A stretch of 64,000 nt of DNA from contig CAZWBR010000007.1 in NCBI GenBank assembly GCA_964632305.1, positions 36,309 through 100,308 of the forward strand, given 5' to 3'. The notes below the pieces were generated by a model. The model made no database searches, was not told the DNA's origin, and was given only the letters and a program-made list of their open reading frames with translations. The DNA comes from CAZWBR01 sp964632305 (lineage in GTDB: Bacteria > Bacteroidota > Bacteroidia > Bacteroidales > Prolixibacteraceae). Both the position numbers and the translations under genes were made by a program. Positions within the stretch are counted from its first letter, which is position 1. Each line of letters opens with the position of its first letter. Shown piece by piece: positions 25,829 to 35,226 of the stretch.

Positions 25829-27037
25829 TTACTGGTTAATGATCCACTGTTCGGGATTCAGTTTGACATTTTCGCGCCAGATCTGAAATTTGAGTACCGT
25901 CTTGTTGTCCTCGCCCGAATCGGTAAAAATAGTCCCGATTTCCTGTTTGGTATCCACCTTCTGTCCGGTTTGAACCGAAACATTGACCAGGTTGGAATAG
26001 ACGGTAAGGTAATTGCCATGCCGCACGATCACGGCCATATTTCCCCCGGGGATAGCCACCACCTTGGAGACCTGGCCCTTGAAGATAACCCTGGCTTTTT
26101 CGCCCGCCTGGGTGGTAATATCGATCCCTGAGTTGCGAACCATGACATGTTTCAATACCTGATGGGGATGTTCGCCAAAATGGTCCGTGATGAGGCCTCT
26201 CGCGACCGGCCATGGAAACCGACCCTGATTCCTGGAAAAATCATCCGAAAGGGCTTTCTCTTCGACGGTCACCGCCGAGCTGGGTTCCTTTTTAGCCCGG
26301 GCAGCCGCTTTCCGGGCCTCTTCGGCTATGATACGCTCAATCTCCTGTTGCAGACGCACTTCAGCTTTACGCTGGGCCTCCAGTTTGTTCCGCAATTCCT
26401 TCTCCTTTTTTTGCAGCTCAGCATGGTATTCACTTTGGTCCACTTTCTGTTTTTCATACTTCTGCGTTTGACTCATTTTGACCGACAGGAGTTGTTGCTT
26501 CTCATCCTTTCGTTTATTGAAATCGGTGATCATACTGTCGAGCGCAAATTTAACCGCGGTGATCTGTTCGGCTTGTCGCCTCCGGTAATCGGCATATTGC
26601 CTGAGGTATACAAATCGTTTGTAGGCCTGGTTAAAATCTTCGGCTGAGAACAGGAATAGCAGTTGATTATTGGAATCCTGGTTCCGGCGGGCATACCGGA
26701 TCATCGAGGCATATTTCTCTTTGACAGCGGCCAGTTCGACCGTCAGCGAATCGACAGCGCGCTGGCTCTTTAAGATAGAGGAGTCGAGGTAAATGATTTC
26801 CGAATTGATATTGTTGATCAGGTTGCTTTGAAGCTTAATGCTTCGTTCAAGGACCGCCAGGCGGTTGAGAGAGGTCCGGGCGTTCTTTCCCGTCTCTTTC
26901 AGAAGGTTATTGATATACTCAATCTCCTGTGCCGTTTTCTCCTTCTGCTTGCGCAACTCATTGAGCGATTGTCCCTGAACGGTTTTCAGGAAGAAAATAA
27001 GGAGAACCAGCAACGATATTTTAGGTAAAAAACTCAT
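25829..27037 (-). CDS. EnvC-like murein hydrolase activator, degenerate M23/LytM
   Basis: 402 residues: signal peptide (MSFLPKISLLVLLIFFLKTVQG), a long coiled coil (about 25-250, rich in Lys/Glu/Gln with Leu spacing) and a C-terminal LytM domain (about 275-402: FPWPVARGLITDHFGEH). Zinc-site residues of active M23 peptidases are missing: the usual HxGxD is RNSGIDI, and the HxH strand is LKFQIW. This is the state of EnvC, which does not cut peptidoglycan but activates amidases during cell separation. It ends the flippase-dut-TPR-DUF4292 series, a common arrangement in the phylum. Confidence 0.88.
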   Translation of the reverse strand: MSFLPKISLLVLLIFFLKTVQGQSLNELRKQKEKTAQEIEYINNLLKETGKNARTSLNRLAVLERSIKLQSNLINNINSEIIYLDSSILKSQRAVDSLTVELAAVKEKYASMIRYARRNQDSNNQLLFLFSAEDFNQAYKRFVYLRQYADYRRRQAEQITAVKFALDSMITDFNKRKDEKQQLLSVKMSQTQKYEKQKVDQSEYHAELQKKEKELRNKLEAQRKAEVRLQQEIERIIAEEARKAAARAKKEPSSAVTVEEKALSDDFSRNQGRFPWPVARGLITDHFGEHPHQVLKHVMVRNSGIDITTQAGEKARVIFKGQVSKVVAIPGGNMAVIVRHGNYLTVYSNLVNVSVQTGQKVDTKQEIGTIFTDSGEDNKTVLKFQIWRENVKLNPEQWIINQ

Positions 27038-27078
27038 ATCAAGATTAAGTATAGTATTTTCAACATGCGGTTAATCCC

Positions 27079-27942
27079 TTAATCTAACCTGATTTTTTTG
27101 TATTTGGCCGGCAAACTGAAACTAAAACTTTCCTCTTCGTCGATAGATATCTTCGACAGGTCAATATTGAGTTCAATTCTTTGCTCGCCGGTTAATAAAA
27201 GATTTATATTACCAGGAAACCACTGATTCTGAACTATTTCAAAATCTGAAAACCCGATAGTCAGAGTTCTTCCGAAATCAATATCCGTAAAGACCATTTT
27301 TCGGACAAGAAACAGATCGGGATCGATGTAAATATCCTGTTTTATCAGGTGATTGTCCTCCTTTTTATTCCGAATCCGTTCCAGTCGGTCTTCGTTCTTT
27401 TCTATTTTTTTAAGCTTGCGGTCTCTCATTGAGGAGATCTTATACATATCTTCCTCGATGCCACAGACGAAATCCCTGAATTCCCGTTCATTTTCCTCCT
27501 GCCGAAACGAATAGAGCTGACTGCTCAGAATGGCCTGCATAGTTTTGAAATCGATGTCGGTACCCAATAACTCGCTCACGTAATCATAGCTTCCATCAAA
27601 AATTTGCTTATCAAGGTGATAGACCACCTTGAAAGAATCGCTGTTCGCCTCCAGCTTACCAACCGGGATGGAGAGTTTCTGAGCCGAGATCTGAATCACG
27701 CTGTCGCGACGAATTTTATACAAACCACGGATAGAACTGCTCTTTCCATCCTTTTCGAAGGTGAGGTTGAAACGGTTGACTGATAAAGTCTTATAGTTTA
27801 ACTCGCTTTCATTGACCAGTTTAATCACCCGGCCAACGCTCAGTCGTTTAACCTTCTTTTCAACAACAACGATCTTCTCGGCCTGTTTGCAACCGATCAA
27901 CAAAGAGGTTATCAGAAATAGCAGTAATCCAATCTTCTTCAT
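27079..27942 (-). CDS. DUF4292 lipoprotein
   Basis: 287 residues with a lipoprotein signal (MKKIGLLLFLITSLLIGC, lipid-attached Cys18). The rest is mostly beta strands with a charged helical insert (ISSMRDRKLKKIEKNEDRLE), in the style of LolA/LolB-like lipoprotein carriers; PF14125 (DUF4292) is a Bacteroidota family seen between a TPR protein and EnvC. Function is unproven. The ATG at 27942 is taken as start because it gives a standard lipoprotein signal; a GTG lies five codons before. Confidence 0.8.
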   Translation of the reverse strand: MKKIGLLLFLITSLLIGCKQAEKIVVVEKKVKRLSVGRVIKLVNESELNYKTLSVNRFNLTFEKDGKSSSIRGLYKIRRDSVIQISAQKLSIPVGKLEANSDSFKVVYHLDKQIFDGSYDYVSELLGTDIDFKTMQAILSSQLYSFRQEENEREFRDFVCGIEEDMYKISSMRDRKLKKIEKNEDRLERIRNKKEDNHLIKQDIYIDPDLFLVRKMVFTDIDFGRTLTIGFSDFEIVQNQWFPGNINLLLTGEQRIELNIDLSKISIDEEESFSFSLPAKYKKIRLD

Positions 27943-27957
27943 TCCTATACTTGCCAC

Positions 27958-29739
27958 TTATTGTTCTTCAGATTCGATAAAAATAATCTTTTTGATTTTC
28001 TCGGGAAGCGCTTTCGAGCTATTTCCCATTTCCAATGATTTCTTCCATTGTATTACCGCGTTTTCCTTCTGATCTAAATGAAAAAGGATATCCCCATAGT
28101 GTTCCACAAGCACGGCGCTCGAACTATCGTCATTGGAAATAGCCGATTCGATATAGAATTTTGCCAACCGGTAATCCTTTTTCTTGAATAAGACCCAGGC
28201 ATAGGTATCCAGATAAGTTGCGTTATCGGGATTGTTCTGAATGACCGTACTGCTCAGTTTTTCGGCTAATTCAAGCTTAGCATTTTTCAAAGAGAGGTAA
28301 TAAGCATAGTTGTTCATCGCCATATAATTCTGAGGATCGAGTTCGATGACCTTATCATACATCCTGAAAGCCTCATCCACCTTATTCTGTTTGTAAAAAC
28401 CTTCGGCCCGGTAGAGGTAGAACTGGGAGAGCAGTTTCGGGTTGTTTTCGGCATAGACCTGACCCGAATCCAAAACGGTATACATCTCCTGATACTTACC
28501 CATTTGTAAAAGGCTCACGGCATCCAAAACATAAATCATCGGTTGTTCAGGAAAATATTGTGCGGCTTTTTTGCTGTCGGCGCTCAGGGCAGGCCAATCT
28601 AAAAGATCATTATCAATGAAAAGGAGGCGTTCCCAGTAAGCATAGTTATCTTTGTTAATATCCAATGCTAAACGGAGCTGTTCGCGTGCCTCTTTTGATT
28701 GCTTTTTCGCCAGGAAATAGTCGGAATAGAGTATCCTGGGACGCTCGTCATCGACATGGTTGTCGATTAAAATATTGATCAATTCGATTTGCTGTTCATC
28801 GGTCATTTTCGATTCGCCCGGTTGGGTCAGCAAAACATACATTTGCAGCTTGGTCTCAAAATCGAGAGAGGCATTGGCAAAAGCGATTTTAATATGATCG
28901 TAGGCTTTATCCATATCGCCGCCTTCCTTGTAAAAATTGGCAATGGAAAGGTGAACGAAACCTTCATCGGGATCGATCTGAAGTATTTTATTGTAATATT
29001 CCAGAGCTTTGTCCCGGTTATTATCGGCAAGGTACATATCGGCCAGCATACCATAATACTTTGAATCGGTAGGGTAGGTCCTGATCAGTTTTTCCAGTTC
29101 CTGGTAGGCTAATGCCTTATTCCCCTGCTGAAGATAGAGCTGCTGCTTTCCGATGGATATAGGCTCAAGGACTCCGAATTGCTGTTCCAGTTTGGAATAG
29201 AGGGCCAGAGCTTCGTCCGTTTTACCGGCCATGGCCAACATGGAAGCCTGATAAAAAGGATAATCCTGGTTTTGACTGTTCAGTTGAGCAAGCAATTCAA
29301 ACTGAGCGGCAGCCTTTTCGAACAACTTGTTTTGTTGATAAAGCTTGCCCAGTAAAACGTGATAATATTCATTTCCGGGATTGAGGATAATTGCTTTTTC
29401 GAGCAACATCATCGAGCTTTGGTAATCCCCTTTCGTGATATGGATATTGGCAATTTCGAACATGGAGGATGAAGAGGTGGGATCCATTTCCAGACAACGT
29501 GAAAAGATCTTAACCGCTTCATCAATATTGCCCAGAGTACGCTGTTTAATTCCTTCAATAAAGAGATATTGAAACTCCTTCTGTTGGTCGCCGTTCAGTT
29601 TTGATTCGGCCACTGTTTCAACCTTGACAGCCTGGACTGGTTGTTGTACTGCAACCTGTTTGGCTGTCTTGCAGGAATAAGCTAAGCTCGCGGAAACCAA
29701 CAGGAACGAAGCTCCGACAACATGCAGTTTACTTGTCAT
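27958..29739 (-). CDS. TPR-repeat lipoprotein
   Basis: 593 residues. The N-terminal segment FLLVSASLAYSC is a lipobox (Cys23), so the protein is likely anchored to the outer membrane facing the periplasm. The remainder is a series of tetratricopeptide repeats, the clearest being IDEAVKIFSRCLEMDPTSSSS, YQSSMMLLEKAIILNPGN, RDKALEYYNKILQIDPDEG, VDEAFRMYDKVIELDPQNY. A scaffold role is inferred. It is followed at 16 bases by DUF4292 and lies 39 bases after dut. Confidence 0.85.
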   Translation of the reverse strand: MTSKLHVVGASFLLVSASLAYSCKTAKQVAVQQPVQAVKVETVAESKLNGDQQKEFQYLFIEGIKQRTLGNIDEAVKIFSRCLEMDPTSSSSMFEIANIHITKGDYQSSMMLLEKAIILNPGNEYYHVLLGKLYQQNKLFEKAAAQFELLAQLNSQNQDYPFYQASMLAMAGKTDEALALYSKLEQQFGVLEPISIGKQQLYLQQGNKALAYQELEKLIRTYPTDSKYYGMLADMYLADNNRDKALEYYNKILQIDPDEGFVHLSIANFYKEGGDMDKAYDHIKIAFANASLDFETKLQMYVLLTQPGESKMTDEQQIELINILIDNHVDDERPRILYSDYFLAKKQSKEAREQLRLALDINKDNYAYWERLLFIDNDLLDWPALSADSKKAAQYFPEQPMIYVLDAVSLLQMGKYQEMYTVLDSGQVYAENNPKLLSQFYLYRAEGFYKQNKVDEAFRMYDKVIELDPQNYMAMNNYAYYLSLKNAKLELAEKLSSTVIQNNPDNATYLDTYAWVLFKKKDYRLAKFYIESAISNDDSSSAVLVEHYGDILFHLDQKENAVIQWKKSLEMGNSSKALPEKIKKIIFIESEEQ

Positions 29740-29778
29740 TCTTGTAAATTATTATTCTTTTTATGCCCAGTCGGAAAC

Positions 29779-30213
29779 TTAGTGTTTGCCGGTGTGCCCA
29801 AAACCCCCTTCACCCCTGACCGATTCCTCAAGTTCTTCTGCAGCTTCCCAATCGACCTTCTCATAGGAAGCTACAATCATCTGGGCAATGCGTTCGCCGT
29901 GATTAATCACAAAGGGCTCGTTCGAGAGATTGATCAGGATAATTTTTATCTCACCCCGGTAATCGGCATCGATGGTTCCGGGTGAGTTCAGGACCGTAAT
30001 CCCCTTATTGATGGCTAATCCGCTTCTTGGCCTGACCTGCGCCTCGTACCCTTCGGGCAATTCGATAAACAAACCGGTTGGAACCAACTTCCTTTCAAGC
30101 GGATTCAGCGTGATTGGCTCATCGAGGTTAGCCCTTAAATCCATTCCTGCCGAATGAAATGTACTATAAAACGGCAATGGATTATTCGATCGGTTTACTA
30201 TTTTTACTTTCAT
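29779..30213 (-). CDS. dut: dUTP diphosphatase
   Basis: 144-residue trimeric dUTPase that hydrolyses dUTP to dUMP and keeps uracil out of DNA. All five motifs are present: SAGMDLRA (I), RPRSGLA (II), GTIDADYRGEI (III, catalytic Asp and uracil-stacking Tyr), ERIAQMIV (IV) and RGEGGFGHTG (V, the flexible P-loop-like tail). Full length. It lies in a cell-envelope gene run, as commonly seen in Bacteroidota. Confidence 0.96.
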   Translation of the reverse strand: MKVKIVNRSNNPLPFYSTFHSAGMDLRANLDEPITLNPLERKLVPTGLFIELPEGYEAQVRPRSGLAINKGITVLNSPGTIDADYRGEIKIILINLSNEPFVINHGERIAQMIVASYEKVDWEAAEELEESVRGEGGFGHTGKH

Positions 30214-30366
30214 GCGTGAATAATTTATTTGACTGATCCTTCCAACAGCAATCGGGATGATAGATCCTTTGATCTCATTTTAACCGGAATAAACCAATTA
30301 TGACGATTTCACTTCCCAATTTTAATCTGCTAAGATAAAAAACTAATTTCAACCTGTTTTATCGGT

Positions 30367-31857
30367 CTACTCTTTTCCCAGGCTAAAAGCATTTTTCAGA
30401 TCTGATTTTTCACAAGTCCAAAAATAATAGAGGAAAACAGAGATCAATAATGTTCTGAACGTATAATTCAGGATCTGTGAATGGAATACTATAAGGACTC
30501 CGATGACATAAAGGATGACCGCTACCCCGAAATAGAGCCCTATTTTCTTCAGATCGTATTTTACCGGGAAGTATTTCTGACCTACAAAATAGGAGACCAG
30601 GGTCATCACCAATGAAGCTACAAAGAAAGCGATGGCCGAAGCCATATATCCGATTAAGGGAACGAAAGCAATGTTCAAGGCCAAAGTTATCACAGCTCCC
30701 AGGATCGTAAACTTAGCCCCGAACTGTGTTTGATCGGTCAGCTTATACCAGAGCGATTGGGTATAGAATATCCCGGTGAACAGGTTACCCATCAAAAGCC
30801 AGGGTACTACCTTTATCCCTTCGTGATAGCCTGATTTATCAGATCCGATAAAATATTTGATTAAATCAAGATAAAACATGACGCCAAGGAAGATCAACAG
30901 GCCCAGTATCACGAAATAATTCATCACCACCGCGTAGGTCTTCTTCGAATCCTCATTCTTATAGTGGGAGAACAGGAACGGTTCGAAGGAAAACCGAAAA
31001 GCCTGTATAAACAAGGACATCAGGATGGCTAATTTACTGTTAGCCGAATAAACCCCGAGTTCCGCGATCGGATTTTTAGCATCTCTCATCAATTCGGGCA
31101 ACAAGATCTTTTCGATATTCATATTCACCATTCCCGCCAGACCAACGATCAGGATCGGCCATCCGTAACGGAGCATCGCCTTCAAAATATCGCGGTTGAA
31201 AATCATCTTGCGGAAATTCAGATCAGGAAGGAAAAGCAGCAGGGTCACGACCGAGGCGATCAGATAAGCCAGAAAAGCATAGCCTATTCCGATTTGATCG
31301 TTGTACACATATCTCAGAATTGAATCGGGATTTTTCTGTAAAACCATTGGACACAATAGTATCCAAAACAAATTCAGCACGATGTTCAACCCTATATTTA
31401 TCAGTTTAAAAACAGCAAATCTGATTGGTCGCCTTTCCAGTCGCAGACGGGCAAACGGGATGGTAGTCATGGCATCGATGGCCACCGTTATTCCCATCCA
31501 GATAATAAACTCGTGCCGATCGGGATAACCTACCCATCCGGCCATCGATTTTGAGAACGAAACAACCAACAGTATAAACAAGATAGCGGTAGAGGAGAGT
31601 GAGATCATTGCCGTGCCAAAGACTTTATTCGGTTCACTGCTTCGCCCGGCAAAACGAAAATAGGAAGTTTCCATTCCATAGGTCAGCAGAACCTGCAAAA
31701 AAGCGACATAAGCCAGTACATTACTTAAGATCCCGAATTCCCCCGGGGCAAAGGTCCAACCATACAAAGGAGTCAGGAACCAGTTCAGGAACCTGCCCAC
31801 GATACTGGGAATCCCGTAAATAGCCGTTTCTCCGGCCAATCGTTTCAGTGCACTCAA
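30367..31857 (-). CDS. Polysaccharide flippase (MATE/MVF-type, Wzx-like)
   Basis: 496-residue membrane protein with 12-14 hydrophobic helices, beginning ALKRLAGETAIYGIPSIVGRFLNWFLTPLY, the standard start of the Wzx/PST family that flips lipid-linked oligosaccharides across the inner membrane. The start codon is TTG at 31857; no in-frame ATG would retain this conserved N-terminus. A TATATTTG element lies at 31889-31896. It heads the unit flippase-dut-TPR-DUF4292-EnvC. Which lipid-linked glycan is moved is not known. Confidence 0.88.
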   Translation of the reverse strand: MSALKRLAGETAIYGIPSIVGRFLNWFLTPLYGWTFAPGEFGILSNVLAYVAFLQVLLTYGMETSYFRFAGRSSEPNKVFGTAMISLSSTAILFILLVVSFSKSMAGWVGYPDRHEFIIWMGITVAIDAMTTIPFARLRLERRPIRFAVFKLINIGLNIVLNLFWILLCPMVLQKNPDSILRYVYNDQIGIGYAFLAYLIASVVTLLLFLPDLNFRKMIFNRDILKAMLRYGWPILIVGLAGMVNMNIEKILLPELMRDAKNPIAELGVYSANSKLAILMSLFIQAFRFSFEPFLFSHYKNEDSKKTYAVVMNYFVILGLLIFLGVMFYLDLIKYFIGSDKSGYHEGIKVVPWLLMGNLFTGIFYTQSLWYKLTDQTQFGAKFTILGAVITLALNIAFVPLIGYMASAIAFFVASLVMTLVSYFVGQKYFPVKYDLKKIGLYFGVAVILYVIGVLIVFHSQILNYTFRTLLISVFLYYFWTCEKSDLKNAFSLGKE

Positions 31858-31888
31858 AACGTTAAATCTTTTTTTGATTTATATTTTA

Positions 31889-31896
31889 CAAATATA
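31889..31896 (-). promoter_or_regulatory. Putative -7 promoter element of the flippase-dut-EnvC unit
   Basis: Minus-strand TATATTTG matches TAnnTTTG, 32 bases upstream of the TTG start at 31857. No good -33 element. Confidence 0.45.
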
Positions 31897-32023
31897 GAGG
31901 TTAAGCAACAGAATCGAACGGATTTTAATTACGATAAATGATTCGGCTCCGTTTTAACTGATGTAACCTTCCAAAAAACATACAGAAATCAACAGTTTAA
32001 ACTGTTTCACGGTTGTCGCCGAT

Positions 32024-32039
32024 TGTTCCACGTGAAGCA
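32024..32039. other. ParB-binding parS site (15 of 16 match)
   Basis: TGTTCCACGTGAAGCA differs by one base from the widely conserved chromosomal parS form TGTTCCACGTGAAACA. The site is in a gene-free gap between divergent genes. A half-site, TGTTTCACG, lies 12 bases to its left at 32003-32011. ParB spreads from such sites to organise origin regions. The second site is at 39916. Confidence 0.8.
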
Positions 32040-32136
32040 TTGTTAATAAATCGGCCTGTTTTTTTAATAACGTTTGATTTTTTATCAAATTTGCCTCGTC
32101 TTATTTTAATAATTTATGATTTTCAATTTTTCAAAG

Positions 32137-33210
32137 ATGAAATATCTCACAGCCCTGTTAGTGTTCTTTTCATTTTCTTCATTGATCCTGACCAATTGCG
32201 GCCAAACGTCGAATAGTACCCGGCGGCCGGTAACCTCTATTCAGCTTCAGCCGAAGAAAAATTTCTATACCTCTGGTGAGAAACTAACGGCCCAATTTCA
32301 AACAAAACTGAAAGACGGGTCATTGGATAAAATTGAAATCTTTATCGACGGTAAAAGTGTGTCTCAATCGGATAATTTGGATAATTCCATCTCAATTAAT
32401 ACGGGTGAAATGAGTGTGGGAAATCATACCATTAAGGTCTTGGTCAAGAAAGAGGATGGACGGGAAGGAGAAAATTACCAGAACTTTTTGGTCGTATCCG
32501 ATAAGGAACCTGAAAAATTTGGTTACAAAATTATATCCTCATACCCACATAATCCAAATTCATTCACCCAAGGATTGGAATTTCATGAGGGGATATTGTA
32601 CGAAGGAACCGGTCAGGAGGGAAGTTCAGCCATCTATAAAACAGATTATAAATCGGGGAAAATACTGAAGGAATACAGACTCGAAAATCAGTATTTTGGT
32701 GAAGGAATAACTATACTGAACGGGAAAATCTACCAGTTAACCTATAAAAATCAAACCGGATTTGTTTACGATTTAGAGAGTTTTGAGCTGTTGAAAACAT
32801 GGAAATTCAAACCGAAAGAGGGTTGGGGATTAACCAATGACGGAAAATCTCTGATTATGAGTGACGGTACTGAAAATATCTATTTTATTAATCCTGAGAC
32901 TTTTGAAGAAGAACGCGTCATTCAGGTTTGCGACAATAAGTCACTCATTAAAAACATCAACGAACTGGAATATGTCAACGGGGAAATCTGGGCCAATATA
33001 TGGACCACCGAAAGGGTAGTAAAAATTGACAGCAAGAGTGGAAAAGTGATCGCTGATATCAGTTTTAAAGGCATATCAATTATTCAGGGACAAGCTACGC
33101 AACAGATGGATGTTTTCAATGGAATAGCCTATGATCCTAAAAGTGGAAAGACTTACGTAACCGGAAAACTGTGGCCTAAATTATTTGAGATAGAGCTCGT
33201 TAAGCAATAA
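32137..33210 (+). CDS. Glutaminyl-peptide cyclotransferase, lipoprotein form
   Basis: 357 residues. Lipoprotein signal (MKYLTALLVFFSF..., lipobox LTNC), a short Ig-like domain with KNFYTSGEKLTAQF (about 30-115), then a five-bladed propeller of the Glu_cyclase_2 family (PF05096): SYPHNPNSFTQGLEF, LYEGTGQEGSS, FGEGITILNGKIYQLTYKN, NINELEYVNGEIWANIW. The enzyme converts N-terminal Gln to pyroglutamate; in Bacteroidota many exported proteins start with Gln after signal cleavage. ATG at 32137 gives a normal signal start; another ATG is seven codons upstream. Its stop abuts the ruvB stop with no spacer. Confidence 0.88.
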   Translation: MKYLTALLVFFSFSSLILTNCGQTSNSTRRPVTSIQLQPKKNFYTSGEKLTAQFQTKLKDGSLDKIEIFIDGKSVSQSDNLDNSISINTGEMSVGNHTIKVLVKKEDGREGENYQNFLVVSDKEPEKFGYKIISSYPHNPNSFTQGLEFHEGILYEGTGQEGSSAIYKTDYKSGKILKEYRLENQYFGEGITILNGKIYQLTYKNQTGFVYDLESFELLKTWKFKPKEGWGLTNDGKSLIMSDGTENIYFINPETFEEERVIQVCDNKSLIKNINELEYVNGEIWANIWTTERVVKIDSKSGKVIADISFKGISIIQGQATQQMDVFNGIAYDPKSGKTYVTGKLWPKLFEIELVKQ

Positions 33211-34236
33211 CTAAAAGAGGGTGCCCATATTTCCTTCAATCCGGCTTTTCCCCAAGTGATGGTAGGCTAAATCGGTGACCTCCCTTCCCCGGGGGGTCCG
33301 TTTCAGAAATCCTTCTTTAATCAGGAACGGTTCGTAAACTTCTTCAATAGTCCCGCTATCTTCACCTACGGCAGTGGCAATGGTCGATATTCCTACCGGC
33401 CCGCCCTTGAATTTATCAATAATCGTCACCAGAATCCTGTTGTCCATCTCATCAAGCCCGTGTTTATCGATATTAAGCGCTTCAAGGGCATATTTAGTAA
33501 TGGGTAGATCAATGACCCCACTTCCCTTCACCATGGCAAAATCGCGTACCCTACGCAGCAAAGCATTCACAATTCTCGGGGTACCGCGGCTACGACGGGC
33601 AATCTCCACGGCGGCTTCATCGTAAATCGGGACATCCAGAATTTTAGCTGAACGCTTCACGATGCCGGTTAATATCTCATTATCGTAATATTCCAAATGA
33701 CAATTGATGCCAAACCGGGCCCGAAGCGGACTGGTTAACAAACCACTTCTGGTAGTGGCACCAATAAGGGTAAAAGGATTTAATTCAAGCTGAATAGACC
33801 TGGCACTGGGCCCCTTATCGATCATGATATCAATTCTGTAATCCTCCATCGCCGAATAAAGATATTCTTCAACAATAGGGCTTAAACGATGAATCTCATC
33901 GATAAAAAGCACATCATTTTTCTCCAGATTCGTCAATAATCCGGCCAAATCACCCGGTTTGTCAAGAACAGGCCCTGAGGTGAGCTTTAGATTAACGCCT
34001 AATTCATTGGCAATGATATTAGAAAGGGTCGTCTTTCCCAATCCCGGAGGCCCATGCAACAATACATGATCCAGCGATTCGCCCCTCATAACGGCAGCCT
34101 TTGTGAAGACCTTCAGATTTTCTACAATCTTTTTCTGACCATTAAAATCATGGAAAGATAACGGACGTAGTCTTTTATCCAACTCTTTATCCGTTTCATT
34201 GTATTGATTACCTCTCAGATCAACAAATTCACTCAT
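33211..34236 (-). CDS. ruvB: Holliday junction branch-migration helicase RuvB
   Basis: 341-residue AAA+ ATPase driving branch migration with RuvA. Walker A GPPGLGKTT, Walker B LFIDEIHR, sensor segment IGATTRSGLL, arginine-finger region and a C-terminal winged helix with FLKRTPRGREVT. Full length. It ends directly against the cyclotransferase gene. A receiver-domain gene lies 50 bases upstream on the same strand and may be cotranscribed with it. Confidence 0.97.
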   Translation of the reverse strand: MSEFVDLRGNQYNETDKELDKRLRPLSFHDFNGQKKIVENLKVFTKAAVMRGESLDHVLLHGPPGLGKTTLSNIIANELGVNLKLTSGPVLDKPGDLAGLLTNLEKNDVLFIDEIHRLSPIVEEYLYSAMEDYRIDIMIDKGPSARSIQLELNPFTLIGATTRSGLLTSPLRARFGINCHLEYYDNEILTGIVKRSAKILDVPIYDEAAVEIARRSRGTPRIVNALLRRVRDFAMVKGSGVIDLPITKYALEALNIDKHGLDEMDNRILVTIIDKFKGGPVGISTIATAVGEDSGTIEEVYEPFLIKEGFLKRTPRGREVTDLAYHHLGKSRIEGNMGTLF

Positions 34237-34286
34237 TTTTCACGTTTGAAGGTTACGACCAGTCTTATCTCCCTGTCAGAGATCTA

Positions 34287-34655
34287 TTAACCTAAATCGT
34301 CTAATATTTCATGAAATTTATTGATACTAAACGGCTTTTCCAGTAAATGATCCATTCCTTTACTGAGGCAGGTCTGTAAATCATTATTCAGTGTATTAGC
34401 AGTATAAGCTACAATTGGTGTGTAATTTCGGATTGAATCCTCCTTCTCCAGTTTTCTGATTTCATTGGTGGCTTCAAATCCATCCATTACCGGCATCATG
34501 ATATCCATCAAAATAAGGTCAAACTGTTGTGTTTTATACTTTTCAACCCCTTCCAATCCATTATTGGCAATGGTGACCTGATGACCCAACCCTTTCAGAT
34601 TAATTGCCATAAGACGCTGATTAAGAATATTATCTTCAACCAGTAAGATGGACAT
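34287..34655 (-). CDS. Stand-alone response-regulator receiver domain
   Basis: 122 residues that form one CheY-like receiver: acidic pocket VEDN near the start, phospho-acceptor Asp in LILMDIMMPVMDG, the Thr/Ala switch region AYTAN, and Lys in LEKPF. No output domain. Such proteins pass phosphate in relays or act by binding partners. The ATG at 34655 starts the canonical ILLVEDN strand; an upstream TTG in frame is less likely. Its TAnnTTTG element is at 34696-34703. No kinase is nearby. Confidence 0.85.
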   Translation of the reverse strand: MSILLVEDNILNQRLMAINLKGLGHQVTIANNGLEGVEKYKTQQFDLILMDIMMPVMDGFEATNEIRKLEKEDSIRNYTPIVAYTANTLNNDLQTCLSKGMDHLLEKPFSINKFHEILDDLG

Positions 34656-34695
34656 ATTTTGTTTTGTTCTTAACACTTTATTCAATTAAAGAAGC

Positions 34696-34703
34696 CAAAT
34701 ATA
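34696..34703 (-). promoter_or_regulatory. Putative -7 promoter element of the receiver gene and ruvB
   Basis: Minus-strand TATATTTG matches TAnnTTTG and lies 40 bases upstream of the ATG at 34655. It marks the left edge of the AT-rich tract. Confidence 0.45.
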
Positions 34704-35200
34704 AAAATTGTCTGCCAGAAAATGTAATTCAACCGACAATTTTAATTTCAGCATATATTATTATATTCTTTTATAAATTTTAAAAAAACTAATGCTTTTA
34801 ATGATTTCCTGTTGATTGTGTTGATAAAGTGGGTTTATTTGAGTTTCCTTTTTTATTTAACTGTTTTTTAAATAGCTATTTTAAAATTACTAACATTGTA
34901 AATATTTAAAATACAATATTATATAGTTTTACTAACCGATGGTTGATAATATATTTGAATTCATAATTTTTTATTTTGAATTTTAATTTGTGTTGATAAT
35001 TTATTGATTGATTTCTTTAATTTTTGAGGTATTTTTTAATTGATTCTATCAAAAAAATTTTATACAATGTGAGAACAATATCTTGTTTCATTTTTTATGA
35101 ATTATTTGAAAATAGATATTAACAACAATTATACATTCTATGAACAATCATTCATTTAAATTTATTTTTCATTGTTAAAGTGAAGTTGCCTGTTATTTTG
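34704..35200. other. Candidate chromosomal replication origin (oriC)
   Basis: A gene-free tract between divergent promoters. By hand count 34741-35160 contains 73 G/C in 420 bases (about 83% AT), far above its surroundings. It holds TGTTGATAA at 34819-34827 and 34991-34999 (each within GTGTTGATAA) and GGTTGATAA at 34941-34949; TGTTGATAA is one base from the classical DnaA box TGTGGATAA and is all on one strand. Genes switch from mostly minus to mostly plus across it, and parS sites lie 2.7 kb left and 4.7 kb right. No dnaA gene is in the window, so this remains inference. Confidence 0.6.
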
Positions 35201-35208
35201 TAATTTTG
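35201..35208 (+). promoter_or_regulatory. Putative -7 promoter element of rpiB
   Basis: TAATTTTG matches TAnnTTTG, 18 bases before the ATG at 35227. A TTATTTTG lies directly before it. The upstream TTG at 35186 is closer than usual for a -33 element. Confidence 0.45.
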
Positions 35209-35226
35209 TATTTTAAAGTTAATTCA

